DNA of 58,716 bases, taken from NCBI GenBank assembly GCA_018266255.1, contig JAFEAT010000002.1, positions 78,690 through 137,405 of the forward strand. Reading direction: 5' to 3'. Of the stretch, positions 43,648 to 51,704 are shown in pieces. The position numbers were made by a program, and so were the translations under genes. The stretch is from Cyanobacteria bacterium SZAS-4. Lineage in GTDB: Bacteria > Cyanobacteriota > Vampirovibrionia > Obscuribacterales > Obscuribacteraceae. The notes under the pieces were generated by a model that saw only the letters and a list, made by a program, of their open reading frames with translations, searched no databases and was not told the DNA's origin. Numbering within the stretch: the first letter of the stretch is position 1; every line of letters begins with the position of its first letter.

Positions 43648-44003
43648 CGCTATTACCTTTCAATATCGAATATTTTACTCGATGAAGACGGCGCAGGTGA
43701 ACAGATTAGAAAGAATCGGATTTGTCGTAGTCAAGGCAACCGCTCTGGGGGCGAGATCTCGGGTTTCCCCCCAAAGACATGTGACGTAAATTCTACTAAA
43801 TTAGCTATTGAGGGCGTTTGCCCTTATTACTAATCACAGAATGCGCCTCGTCAGTAGCCTGCAACGACTTGTTTGCCGGATTTCATGAACGGCGATGGGG
43901 CGTTCTCGAATATCTCGGGTAGCTCTTAACGGTACTCAGTCTCACTGTGGTTGCCACTAAATGTGGTGAGTAAGGTCTTTTGCAAATTAACAGGTAATGA
44001 ATT
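43648..44003. other. Intergenic region between divergent genes
   Basis: 356 bp without a gene. Contains palindrome CGAGATCTCG inside GGGGGCG...CCCCCC (about 43747-43773), hairpin AGGGC-GTTT-GCCCT (about 43811-43824), and CCACTAAATGTGGTGA (about 43955-43970), a looser relative of the GGTAC palindrome, 35 bp before the ARPP-1 gene. Confidence 0.4.
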
Positions 44004-45122
44004 ATGAAGACTTCGAATCCCAAGTGCAAAACTAGCTCAAATCAACTTGGCCAACTAAGAGATTTTTCTCTGGTAATGGCAACGATCATGGCAGTGACTG
44101 CCACTCTCAATACTTCCGCCGCTCAGGGGCAAGCGACTGTCTTTCCTGGTGGATATAAAGTTAGCCAACCATATTCTTCTGGAAATCTTTCGTTGTTTTT
44201 GATTAAAGGAGTAGATAAAACAAAGAACAAGCAATATCTGACATTGCCCGAGGCAATCGCTAAAAAGCAGGTAGTTGTGCACGAAACGGGCGATGTAAAT
44301 GTGCTGAAAATAGACAATCTTTCCAACGCAGCAGTTTTTATTCAATCAGGAGAAATTGTAAAAGGTGGGCGTCAAGATCGCGCCTTGCAATCTGACATGT
44401 TGATACCACCGCGCACGCAGAATCTCAGTCTGCCGTGCTTTTGTGTAGAGCATGGTCGATGGTCTCAACGTGTAGGTGAGAGTTCGACGAATTTTGAAAG
44501 CGCGAATAACTTTGTTGTCGGCAATAGTATAAACAAAGCTATCAAACAAATCGGAGATCAAGGTGCAGTGTGGGAGGGAGTGCTAGAGAAGCAAGGTCAG
44601 CTTTCGCAAAAATTGACCAAGCCTGTCGCCTCGACAGTTTCTCCCAGCAGTTTGCAGCTAACTCTTGAACAGAAGAATGTGAAGGATGCGACTGAGGCTC
44701 AATACAAGGCGCTTGCGGACACAGTGAACAAGGAAAAAGATGCGATCGGTTATGCCGTGGCAATCAATGGAAAGATTAACAATGCTGATGTTTATGGTTC
44801 TGGTGCGTTGTTCAGGAAGCTGTGGCCGGGACTACTGAGAGCAGCGGTGACCGAAGCTGCCGCTCAACGTGGACAAGCAGCAAAAAAACTTCCGACTGGA
44901 GAAAATGTACAACGAGTTCTTGCTGGTGCCGAACACTTTAAACGTGTCAGTCTTCAAGGTGCGACGAACGGCACCATCGGACCACAAGTTCAGGACGCCA
45001 CTGTGATCACTGGCCTGAACACGGCTGGAATCGTTCGAGCAGCATCTCCATTGGAATATTTTTCACAGACCAATGACAGCAAATCTGGTGCAATGATTCA
45101 TCAGAATTTCTTTGGGCAATAG
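44004..45122 (+). CDS. Exported ARPP-1 domain protein
   Basis: 372 residues. Signal peptide (hydrophobic about 24-45, ...NTSAAQGQA). Matches the ARPP-1 pattern: LTLPEAIAKKQVVVHETGDVNVLKIDN, FIQSGEIVKGGRQDRALQSDMLIPP, LPCFCVEHGRWSQR, then NKEKDAIGYAVAINGKINNADVYGSGALFRKLWPGLLRAAVTEA. The family (associated with ARG-phosphatase/rhodanese genes) is of unknown biochemistry, usually exported. No partner gene of the known association lies nearby. Confidence 0.8.
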   Translation: MKTSNPKCKTSSNQLGQLRDFSLVMATIMAVTATLNTSAAQGQATVFPGGYKVSQPYSSGNLSLFLIKGVDKTKNKQYLTLPEAIAKKQVVVHETGDVNVLKIDNLSNAAVFIQSGEIVKGGRQDRALQSDMLIPPRTQNLSLPCFCVEHGRWSQRVGESSTNFESANNFVVGNSINKAIKQIGDQGAVWEGVLEKQGQLSQKLTKPVASTVSPSSLQLTLEQKNVKDATEAQYKALADTVNKEKDAIGYAVAINGKINNADVYGSGALFRKLWPGLLRAAVTEAAAQRGQAAKKLPTGENVQRVLAGAEHFKRVSLQGATNGTIGPQVQDATVITGLNTAGIVRAASPLEYFSQTNDSKSGAMIHQNFFGQ

Positions 45123-45175
45123 CGAATTCTGATGCCGCTTAGCATTTTTCCTCGGGGACCTGATAAGCTACTTTT

Positions 45176-47236
45176 TCAGTTTTGCACCGGGCAGTCCGGG
45201 CTCAACGTTACTATGGCAAGCGAATCGATGGATCTCTCGTCAGGGTCCAAGTCATAACTTCCGCAGGTATGAGCGTTTAGAAATGTGCGACCATCTTTTG
45301 CCAGATTCCATCTGTAGCGGGAATATCTGAGTGGTGTTGGAAAATTGGGGGAAATATTGAGTTCGAAAAAATCTGGACGTCCCAAGATTTTCCTGATTTG
45401 AGCTATGTTTGTCGTGCCTAAAGCTTTCCTGGCAAGCTCCACGGTTGCTTTCGGTTGAGATGGACCGATTCGATCCCACAATGAGAATTCCCGATCAGAA
45501 ATTTGATACGAGCTGACCATACCTTCACTATCGTACTGAATTTCGAACGTACCTGACCTTGCGGAAAGATGATAGTCATCAGACCATCTGTACGACTTCG
45601 TATATCGTTCTTCGCAGCCTTCCTCAGGCTGTCCAAGCAGCGCTAGTACTGTGCTTCTACGCAATTTTTTTCCATCAAGCTCGTTCCGGAATCGTTGGCA
45701 GAATTGCTCCGCCATTTTCTGCCGCGACCAAAACCAACTCTTTTTCGCATTGATCCATTCTTCTTTCGTGAATGGTGCTGGTGGCAGTTCTTTCTGGATC
45801 TCGTTTGCAACCGCTTCGGGACTCATTTTCTCTCCGGCAAATCTCCAGATGACTTTGCCACTGTTTATGTCCAATGCATAGGCTGTCGCCTTAGAAGTCT
45901 GCACGAAGAGCCGACTGCCGTCTTGAACTGCATTGGTGCAGTTTTCAGTTGGCTTGGAGTTGAAATCCCACACCTTTTTTCCGGTGTTTGCGCTGAGTCC
46001 GCTGACTCCGAGTCGATCGTTGATGCAAACCGTATCCTTGCTCAAGAAAATATTGTCTCCGCTTATAGACTCCCGCTGTGTGTCAGAGGTCCAGAGCTTC
46101 TTTCCCGTATCTGATTGAAGAGCATAGACGGTGCCTGTTGCTATCGGAAATATCAATTGATGATTATTCAGAAGTGGATTAGCGGCTGGCGTAGAGGTGA
46201 CTCGTCTGTGTTGGTCCTTGATGACAGTCAACCATTTTCGCTTCCTGGTAATCGGATCAAAAGCGCTCATGCAGCCACCAGTGCCGGTGCCACTGTGTCC
46301 ACCGGTATAGAGCACACCTTTGCTCATTAACCAAGAATCAATTAGAGAATAGGTGGTGGAGCTTTGTTTAGCGGTTATTGGATGATCGGCGGGGTCATAT
46401 TTGTAACTCATTCCAGTACTGCAGTTAAATATGACGAGATTGCGCTCGGCACAGTTGATGGCAACATATCCATTTGGCAACGAGATCAGCGGCTTGCTCA
46501 AAAATCGGTAGGTCGCAGTTTTTTTCTTCCAGAGTGTCTTTCCAGTAGCGAGGTCAAGCTTGCAGAAGGTTTCGTCGAATGGGTGCGAAGCATAAATAGC
46601 GCCGTCCTTGATCAGCATCGGGCCATCGTCTCGAAACTTGCCGTTCTCCTTCCAAATTGTTTTTCCGGTTGCCGGCTCGACAGCGCAGAATCTGTTTGCT
46701 GAATCGGGAAAATAGACTTTGCCATCAAAAAGTTCGATACCACTGTAATCTCTTGCCTTGTCTAGTTTCCAATGCATCTTACCAGTCGAGCGCTGTAAAC
46801 ATGTGAGGTGGTCCAGGCTTCCTATCAGTAAGTATTCACCGAAGATGAACGCCGGGGCGGGAGCAGACAGCGCCTGGTCGATTGGCAGAGTTGTTTTCCA
46901 TAGTTCTCGTCCATTTCTCACGGCCCGTACGATGGCATCTTCGGTGGCGATATATGTAACGCCGTTGACCATAAGAGGATCTGACGCAATAGGAGACTTC
47001 AGAGGCAGTTTTGACAGCAGTCGTCCACTATTTTTGTCGAGTTCGTAAAGAGTCGAATTGCCGAGCACCAATTTATCGGCAGTAATAAGCGGTTTTCGGA
47101 GGAAAGCCAGTTCTGCGCGCTCTCTCATTTCTGCTGCTTCTTTATCATCTATCGCAAGTGAATTGGTGCTTGTAATCGCAAGCGAAACTAGCGACGAGAG
47201 CACCACCAGTAGTGCTGTTGACGACCGCCTCTTCAT
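45176..47236 (-). CDS. Periplasmic PQQ-like beta-propeller protein with BamE-like tail motifs
   Basis: 686 residues. Signal peptide (about 1-28, ...NSLA-ID). About residues 50-450 show repeated propeller blades (GRELWKTTLPIDQALSAPAPAF, STGKMHWKLDK, ATGKTIWKENGKF, DTGKKLWTSDTQRE, NTGKKVWDF, NSGKVIWRF), the PQQ_2/BamB pattern. The C-terminal 230 residues hold two stretches of the BamE/SmpA type (VLALLGQPEEGCEERYTKSYRW and IRKILGRPDFFEL...YSRYRWNL). Could serve outer-membrane protein assembly or be a sensor; PQQ binding itself is unlikely. The fold assignment is good, the role inferred. Confidence 0.78.
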   Translation of the reverse strand: MKRRSSTALLVVLSSLVSLAITSTNSLAIDDKEAAEMRERAELAFLRKPLITADKLVLGNSTLYELDKNSGRLLSKLPLKSPIASDPLMVNGVTYIATEDAIVRAVRNGRELWKTTLPIDQALSAPAPAFIFGEYLLIGSLDHLTCLQRSTGKMHWKLDKARDYSGIELFDGKVYFPDSANRFCAVEPATGKTIWKENGKFRDDGPMLIKDGAIYASHPFDETFCKLDLATGKTLWKKKTATYRFLSKPLISLPNGYVAINCAERNLVIFNCSTGMSYKYDPADHPITAKQSSTTYSLIDSWLMSKGVLYTGGHSGTGTGGCMSAFDPITRKRKWLTVIKDQHRRVTSTPAANPLLNNHQLIFPIATGTVYALQSDTGKKLWTSDTQRESISGDNIFLSKDTVCINDRLGVSGLSANTGKKVWDFNSKPTENCTNAVQDGSRLFVQTSKATAYALDINSGKVIWRFAGEKMSPEAVANEIQKELPPAPFTKEEWINAKKSWFWSRQKMAEQFCQRFRNELDGKKLRRSTVLALLGQPEEGCEERYTKSYRWSDDYHLSARSGTFEIQYDSEGMVSSYQISDREFSLWDRIGPSQPKATVELARKALGTTNIAQIRKILGRPDFFELNISPNFPTPLRYSRYRWNLAKDGRTFLNAHTCGSYDLDPDERSIDSLAIVTLSPDCPVQN

Positions 47237-47305
47237 AAAAGCCCTTTCTGGAAGTTCTTAGCTCATATTGTACTGGAATGCCAGTCGTTCGTTTATTTTG
47301 TTGTT

Positions 47306-47420
47306 TTATCCGAGTTCATCGACCGGAATTGAAAACCAGAACGTGCTACCTTCGCCTGGATGGCTTTCAACACCGATGGCGCTGCCGTGGCTGTTAAAGA
47401 TCTCCAGATTTAAATCCAAC
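47306..47420 (-). pseudogene. Remnant of a histidine kinase C-terminus
   Basis: Read on the minus strand, the sequence ends [36 protein letters not shown], the G2-box end of a HATPase domain; upstream it decays (stop codon before [13 protein letters not shown]) and no further kinase sequence is recognisable. A different gene from the intact kinase at 25691-27481. Dead fragment. Confidence 0.75.
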
Positions 47421-47571
47421 TTGCTTCGGTTCGCTCAAGTGCCAAGAGATGTCCGACAAGTCCTCATTTGGAACAGATCTTGCTCGCTAGCGTGTTAACC
47501 ATTTCACCGCTCGCGATACCACGCTCTAACTCCAGACACTTATCGAACTGCTGTAATGATATTAGGAATGT

Positions 47572-48726
47572 CTACTTTGGCGCCTTCCCGGGAGTCGCTG
47601 ATAAGGTCGTATGGGATAGAAGATCCTCAAACAAACGATTTGCTGTTGGCGCTGAAAGCTCGGGAGCAAAGAGTCCTAAAAGCATCGTAGCATTGCCAGA
47701 GGTAAATGCTACGATGCGGCAATAATTTTTTGCTCCGAAACCAATTTCTTCGATATAGCATCCCCTTTGCACACCATTAGTGGGACTGCCTTTGCCAATC
47801 GTGACCCGTGCTGGCAGTGTTACTGGAAGGAGTGTAGAGGTTTGATTTCTCCTGGCAGATTTCCACTCGTTGTAAGCAGATAATCCATCCGATCTACGCA
47901 TGAACCGCTGATAGGCTTGTGAATCTTCCGCATGCCAGCTAGCTATATTTTCCTTCGCCATCGATGGAACGAGCTGCAGCCAGAGCGCGTCTCGTTCTTC
48001 ACTAAAGATGTCCCGCGGATCCGATTTGATGAGATCAGCAGGCCTTACTTGTGTAGAATAGGCGTGCATTACAATCATAGATGCGGAAGGAGCCATCAGG
48101 CGAATTATTGTGTTTCCTTTTTTCGGATACTCTGCTTGCCATTGCGGCGGATACTTGATCGTTACGCCATAATTTGTATAGGATCTAGTTTTCTCTTCTG
48201 GTTTGACAGCTCCTGGTTTTGGTTGCTGTTGATTGGTTGTTGCAACAACATCGTCGATATTTAGAGGTTTCTTTTGAGAACCATTTCTAAATGTGGGATC
48301 CGGAGCGTGCCGTGTAACCTTAAGAGCTGAAAGCAACTGATTTTGAGAGACAGTACCAGCCCCAAACGCTGCTACATCGCCGACTGTGACAGTAACCTCA
48401 AGATAACAGCCTGGTTGACGAACTTCATAAAACTGCACTGTTGTTCGCGCCAAATCCTTGTCTTTCTCAAAAACGGTCTTCGCAATCAGAACAGCATTTA
48501 TCTTACAATCATGCTCGGAGCCGTTATCAGGATTGTAGGTGGACGTTAGAAGCTCTGCCCCACTTCTTGTGCAGGTTACTTTAGTTCCTTCGGGCAAGAT
48601 CTTCGCTCCAATGATGGACTGTTGCAGTTGATCCATCGTGGCACTTGCCCAAGCTTGGACAAATGTGGAATTGCCTGTTAGGCTCAAGATTGTCGAGAGT
48701 AAAGTCAGCCTCTTTGTCCATTTCAT
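47572..48726 (-). CDS. Exported protein of unknown function with PsbP-like segment
   Basis: 384 residues. Signal peptide (about 1-26, ...TFVQAWA-SA). The first 130 residues carry three cysteines; a Pro/Gln/Lys-rich linker follows. The C-terminal half opens with YTNYGVTIKYPPQWQAEYPKKGNTI, as in PsbP/DUF1795-like domains that start with Y-G-x-x-I-x-Y-P. No catalytic motif. Has a copy of the GGTAC palindrome about 110 bp upstream. Confidence 0.65.
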   Translation of the reverse strand: MKWTKRLTLLSTILSLTGNSTFVQAWASATMDQLQQSIIGAKILPEGTKVTCTRSGAELLTSTYNPDNGSEHDCKINAVLIAKTVFEKDKDLARTTVQFYEVRQPGCYLEVTVTVGDVAAFGAGTVSQNQLLSALKVTRHAPDPTFRNGSQKKPLNIDDVVATTNQQQPKPGAVKPEEKTRSYTNYGVTIKYPPQWQAEYPKKGNTIIRLMAPSASMIVMHAYSTQVRPADLIKSDPRDIFSEERDALWLQLVPSMAKENIASWHAEDSQAYQRFMRRSDGLSAYNEWKSARRNQTSTLLPVTLPARVTIGKGSPTNGVQRGCYIEEIGFGAKNYCRIVAFTSGNATMLLGLFAPELSAPTANRLFEDLLSHTTLSATPGKAPK

Positions 48727-48834
48727 TTTCCTATTGTAGCAATTCGTATTTCAAAGATTGGACAAGTGTTTTTGTCGACAATTTATCGAACCTTCCGATG
48801 GGCAACGCCAGCAGAGCAAAAACATTGTGTAAGT

Positions 48835-48852
48835 GGTATCAAATTTAGTATC
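48835..48852. promoter_or_regulatory. Copy 4 of palindromic GGTAC-type motif
   Basis: GGTATCAAATTTAGTATC, about 110 bp upstream of the exported-protein gene start, the same distance as copy 1 to its gene. Confidence 0.5.
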
Positions 48853-49115
48853 GTCATCAAATGCTCGAAGCGCCGCCTTTGTCATGCATAGGGCGTGGAG
48901 AAAGGCGTGTGCTTGTATAAGAGCCTGTCATTCCAGGTGTTTAGCGCGTTTCATGTTGCGCTGGTTTTAAGACTGTAGGTACGGCCGCGACTTTCAGGAC
49001 TTAATCGCGACAATGCAGGAAAGACCTTTATTACAAGGCGACTTGACCCTTGGCACGCTCAGATTAATGTTTTTAGCTTTGAAAAGCCGGTACCACAGAC
49101 AAGCTGGCTTAGATT
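48853..49115. other. Intergenic region left of the integrated element
   Basis: About 260 bp without a gene between the exported-protein gene and the tRNA-Pro fragment; includes GCCGGTACCACAG (49087-49099), part of a GGTACC palindrome. Confidence 0.4.
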
Positions 49116-49133
49116 GATATCAAATTTGGTACA
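49116..49133. promoter_or_regulatory. Copy 5 of palindromic GGTAC-type motif
   Basis: GATATCAAATTTGGTACA. Contains the half-site AAATTTGGTAC of the full palindrome. It lies just left of the tRNA-Pro remnant, outside the integrated element. Confidence 0.45.
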
Positions 49134-49137
49134 GACT

Positions 49138-49170
49138 CTGAACGAAGCATAAATGACGTACTTCGTTCAG
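49138..49170. terminator. Perfect 10-bp hairpin left of the tRNA-Pro remnant
   Basis: CTGAACGAAG and CTTCGTTCAG pair around a 13-nt loop, 46 bp beyond the tRNA 3' end on the minus strand. Probably the old tRNA-Pro terminator or the end of another transcript; no U tract. Confidence 0.4.
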
Positions 49171-49215
49171 TTGGTTACTCAGGGTTACTTGAAAAGGCTC
49201 TGAGAGCTGAAACTC

Positions 49216-49260
49216 TCGGGACGACAGGATTTGAACCTGCGACCTATTGCTCCCAAAGCA
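49216..49260 (-). pseudogene. 3' half of tRNA-Pro (TGG): attachment site of the element
   Basis: On the minus strand the sequence GCTTTGGGAGC (anticodon loop TTTGGGA, TGG) continues through GTCGCAGG-TTCAAAT-CCTGT and CGTCCCGA, the T arm and acceptor 3' strand of tRNA-Pro. The matching 5' half (CGGGACG...) is absent from the sequence to the right. An integrase gene starts 109 bp away. This is the typical attachment remnant left when an element integrates in a tRNA 3' end. The intact tRNA-Pro should lie at the other end of the element, beyond the window. Confidence 0.85.
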
Positions 49261-49270
49261 GTAGATATTG

Positions 49271-49310
49271 AAATCTATGGATGTCTATGAATGTCTACCA
49301 AAGTCTATAA
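49271..49310. repeat. Four 10-bp iterons between att site and integrase
   Basis: AAATCTATGG, ATGTCTATGA, ATGTCTACCA and AAGTCTATAA follow in direct tandem; the common core is TCTA at 10-bp spacing. Preceded by an inverted relative (GTAGATATTG). One helical turn apart, they could be integrase arm-binding sites. Confidence 0.6.
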
Positions 49311-49311
49311 C

Positions 49312-49330
49312 GCCCAGTAGACTGGGCTTT
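49312..49330. terminator. Small hairpin upstream of the integrase
   Basis: GCCCAG-TAGA-CTGGGC followed by TTT; perfect 6-bp stem. Could end readthrough from the left or form part of the att region. Confidence 0.4.
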
Positions 49331-49368
49331 CAAATCAGAGTATGATCTACTAAGTTCTAAGTATATCC

Positions 49369-50727
49369 ATGGAGGCTGAGTACTATTTGAGTACTATTTT
49401 GAAATCGCCCGACTCGGCTACCCCAAAATTGGGTAAAGCCAAGGGCTCCAGAAAGATCAACATCATCAAGAGTACGGTCGAAGAAATTCAGCCTCCTGAT
49501 TCTGGTCAGCTCTTCATTTACGATGCGAAGCTTCCTGGTTTTGGAATCCGAGTTAGTGCCGGCGGCTCCAAGATGTACATTGCGCAGGGACGGGTGCGTA
49601 ACGCCGTTGTGCGTTACTCAATTGGCAAGCATGGTGTGCTCACCGCCGACCAAGCGAGGACGGAGGCTAAGCGCGTTCTGGGGCTCATGGCGAGCGGAGT
49701 GGATCCAAACGAAGAAAAGCGGCACGTTCGCAACCAAAAGAAGTTGGCAGTTAGAGTCAAATCGGACGATGCTGGTAGCAAGGACGTCGAGCTAACTTAC
49801 GACACCATTACTTTGTCTCAGTTGTTGGAACTGTACATCAGCAAACAGGCTAAGCCGCTTCGTTCTACTACGGTGTATTTATATCGTGGTGCTATCCGTC
49901 GATGCTTTGCTGATTGGGCTGATGTGCCGGTCCTAAACATAACCGGGGACATGGTTGAACAGCGCAACGCATCAATTGCAAATAGACAAGGGCCAAGAGG
50001 CGAGGGTGGGGCTCATGCCCATCAGTCTATGCGGATATTGCGCACACTGTACAACTACGCCCGAGTTAAATTCAAATCTGCTGATGGCAAGTCACTCTTC
50101 CCGGATAATCCGGTTAGGATTCTGACCGAACTGAAAGCATGGACTAAGCCGAAGAGGCGTCAAACTTACATCAGCAAGACTGACTTGCCAGCGTGGCATA
50201 AAGCGGTGATGGGCTTGCAAAACGAGACAGCAAGAGACTTTCTGCTGTTTGTTTTGTTCACTGGATTAAGACGAACCGAGGCTGCAACACTCAGATGGAG
50301 CGATATCAATTTTGGTGCCAAGACATTCAGCATCCCAGCTGAACGAACGAAGACTCATCAAGAACACAAGGTTCCACTGTGCGCATATCTGATTGAGATG
50401 CTGACTCGACGGCATGCAAACGTGGGCAGTGATTTCATTTTTCCAGGGAAAGACAAAACCAAGCCATTAGCTGAACCAAAGCGTGCGGTAGCTTCGGTGG
50501 TGGCAAAGTCCAAAGTGAAATTCATGATTCACGATCTTCGGAGAACATGCACCACAGTAGCTGAGAGTCTCGACATGCCTTACTACGTGCTAAAGCGGCT
50601 TGGCAATTGGAGCAACGCGAGCGACGTGACCGGTGGGTATATAGTTCAGGATGTTGAGCGTATGCGCGAGCCGATGGAGCGAATCAGCGTATATTTTCAG
50701 CAAGCTTTCATAGAGCCTGAATCGTAG
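49369..50727 (+). CDS. int: P4-type tyrosine integrase of the integrated element
   Basis: 452 residues. N-terminal arm-binding domain (DUF4102-like, about residues 33-120: LFIYDAKLPGFGIRVSAGGSKMYIAQGRV), core-binding domain about 150-240, catalytic domain with Arg301 (FTGLRRTEAATLRW), His388 and Arg391 (HDLRRTCTTVA), NWSN in the second His position, and nucleophile Tyr424 (VTGGYIV). Such integrases act at tRNA genes, in agreement with the tRNA-Pro remnant upstream. ATG at 49369 is taken; a ribosome site is not obvious. Confidence 0.92.
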   Translation: MEAEYYLSTILKSPDSATPKLGKAKGSRKINIIKSTVEEIQPPDSGQLFIYDAKLPGFGIRVSAGGSKMYIAQGRVRNAVVRYSIGKHGVLTADQARTEAKRVLGLMASGVDPNEEKRHVRNQKKLAVRVKSDDAGSKDVELTYDTITLSQLLELYISKQAKPLRSTTVYLYRGAIRRCFADWADVPVLNITGDMVEQRNASIANRQGPRGEGGAHAHQSMRILRTLYNYARVKFKSADGKSLFPDNPVRILTELKAWTKPKRRQTYISKTDLPAWHKAVMGLQNETARDFLLFVLFTGLRRTEAATLRWSDINFGAKTFSIPAERTKTHQEHKVPLCAYLIEMLTRRHANVGSDFIFPGKDKTKPLAEPKRAVASVVAKSKVKFMIHDLRRTCTTVAESLDMPYYVLKRLGNWSNASDVTGGYIVQDVERMREPMERISVYFQQAFIEPES

Positions 50728-50829
50728 CCCGTTTCCGGTTCTAATCGAAGTCCTCGGGGTCAATGCTCTAAGCAATCGAGGACCTGAGCGTAGAATAGTC
50801 AAGCTTCGCAACTGTCGCAAGGACGAGTT

Positions 50830-51054
50830 TTGGTTGAATTTAGATGGAAAACTGAGGGAACTAGAGTGGCTGGAAGCGTGACGATGTGGCCGTCAAGCGT
50901 TATATTACTGATCATCATTGGACTGGCTATTGCGATAACGATTTTTCTGACAGGAAAAGTGAGCCAACAAGAATCAGATTACAGAGCGAAAAAAGCAGTC
51001 TACGAGGAGTTGATGAGCAGACGACCTGCGCCGCAGCAAAGCCGTGAGCATTAG
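50830..51054 (+). CDS. Small single-TM protein of the WKTEGTR family (copy 2)
   Basis: 74 residues from TTG at 50830 with AAGGACGAG upstream. FRWKTEGTR, then WPSSVILLIIIGLAIAITIFLTG (TM), TGKVSQQESDYRAKK and a basic Pro/Arg tail. Paralogous to 34067-34276 (outside the element) in sequence, size and topology. N-terminus probably cytosolic. Unknown role. Confidence 0.75.
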   Translation: MVEFRWKTEGTRVAGSVTMWPSSVILLIIIGLAIAITIFLTGKVSQQESDYRAKKAVYEELMSRRPAPQQSREH

Positions 51055-51082
51055 TTTGAGAAGTGACATGAGGAGCTCGTAG

Positions 51083-51607
51083 ATGAATGATGATTCGAGC
51101 TTAGCCGGTTTATTTAGCGACAATTACTTAGCGAAGCTTGCCGCGACATCTGGTTTATCACGAGACTTGTTAGCGGAAATTCAGTTGGCAAAGTTCAGCA
51201 TCGAAGATCACGAGCGCGCTGTTGTCTTCTATCACGGTGTGTGGAGCGGGCCTTCAGTAGCTCCGCTGAGACTTTTGTGCTCCGCAATGGCCACTGCCAG
51301 AGGCCAATTTCCCATTCTATTGGTAAACGCAGATAGTCTTGATGTGAATAACAGGACTGAGATTGCAAAGGCAAAAGAACTGTTCGGACCCTTCATTGGT
51401 GCATGGGGTGAAACATGCTGGATCAAAAATGGAGCCATTATTGCTCAAGACATTCTCGGACGTCTAGGACCAATGCACGAATCCAGCAAAGATTTTTCTT
51501 CCACGTTGAAGCAGGGTAAACGGTTGCAGGGGGATGAACAACTGCTCAGAACTCTCGACGAATTGAAAAGGCATATTGTCCAACGCATCGAGCTAGTGAT
51601 CTCGTAA
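51083..51607 (+). CDS. Thioredoxin-fold-like protein lacking catalytic cysteines
   Basis: 174 residues from ATG with GAGGAG upstream. Around residues 46-75 AVVFYHGVWSGPSVAPLRLL followed by FPILLVNADSLD imitates the thioredoxin strand-active-site region (WCGPC is W54-S-G-P-S58). Both redox cysteines are replaced by Ser, so disulfide chemistry is excluded if the fold is right. Remaining sequence is helical. Might be an immunity or binding protein of the element. Fold assignment by pattern only. Confidence 0.55.
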   Translation: MNDDSSLAGLFSDNYLAKLAATSGLSRDLLAEIQLAKFSIEDHERAVVFYHGVWSGPSVAPLRLLCSAMATARGQFPILLVNADSLDVNNRTEIAKAKELFGPFIGAWGETCWIKNGAIIAQDILGRLGPMHESSKDFSSTLKQGKRLQGDEQLLRTLDELKRHIVQRIELVIS

Positions 51608-51704
51608 TTATGGGCATATGCGACTAAAGATATTCCCCGTAAGAATCAGTGTTGGTTCAGGGAATCTGTTTCTTTGATTGGAGAGCGAGGCTAACTAAAG
51701 CAGG

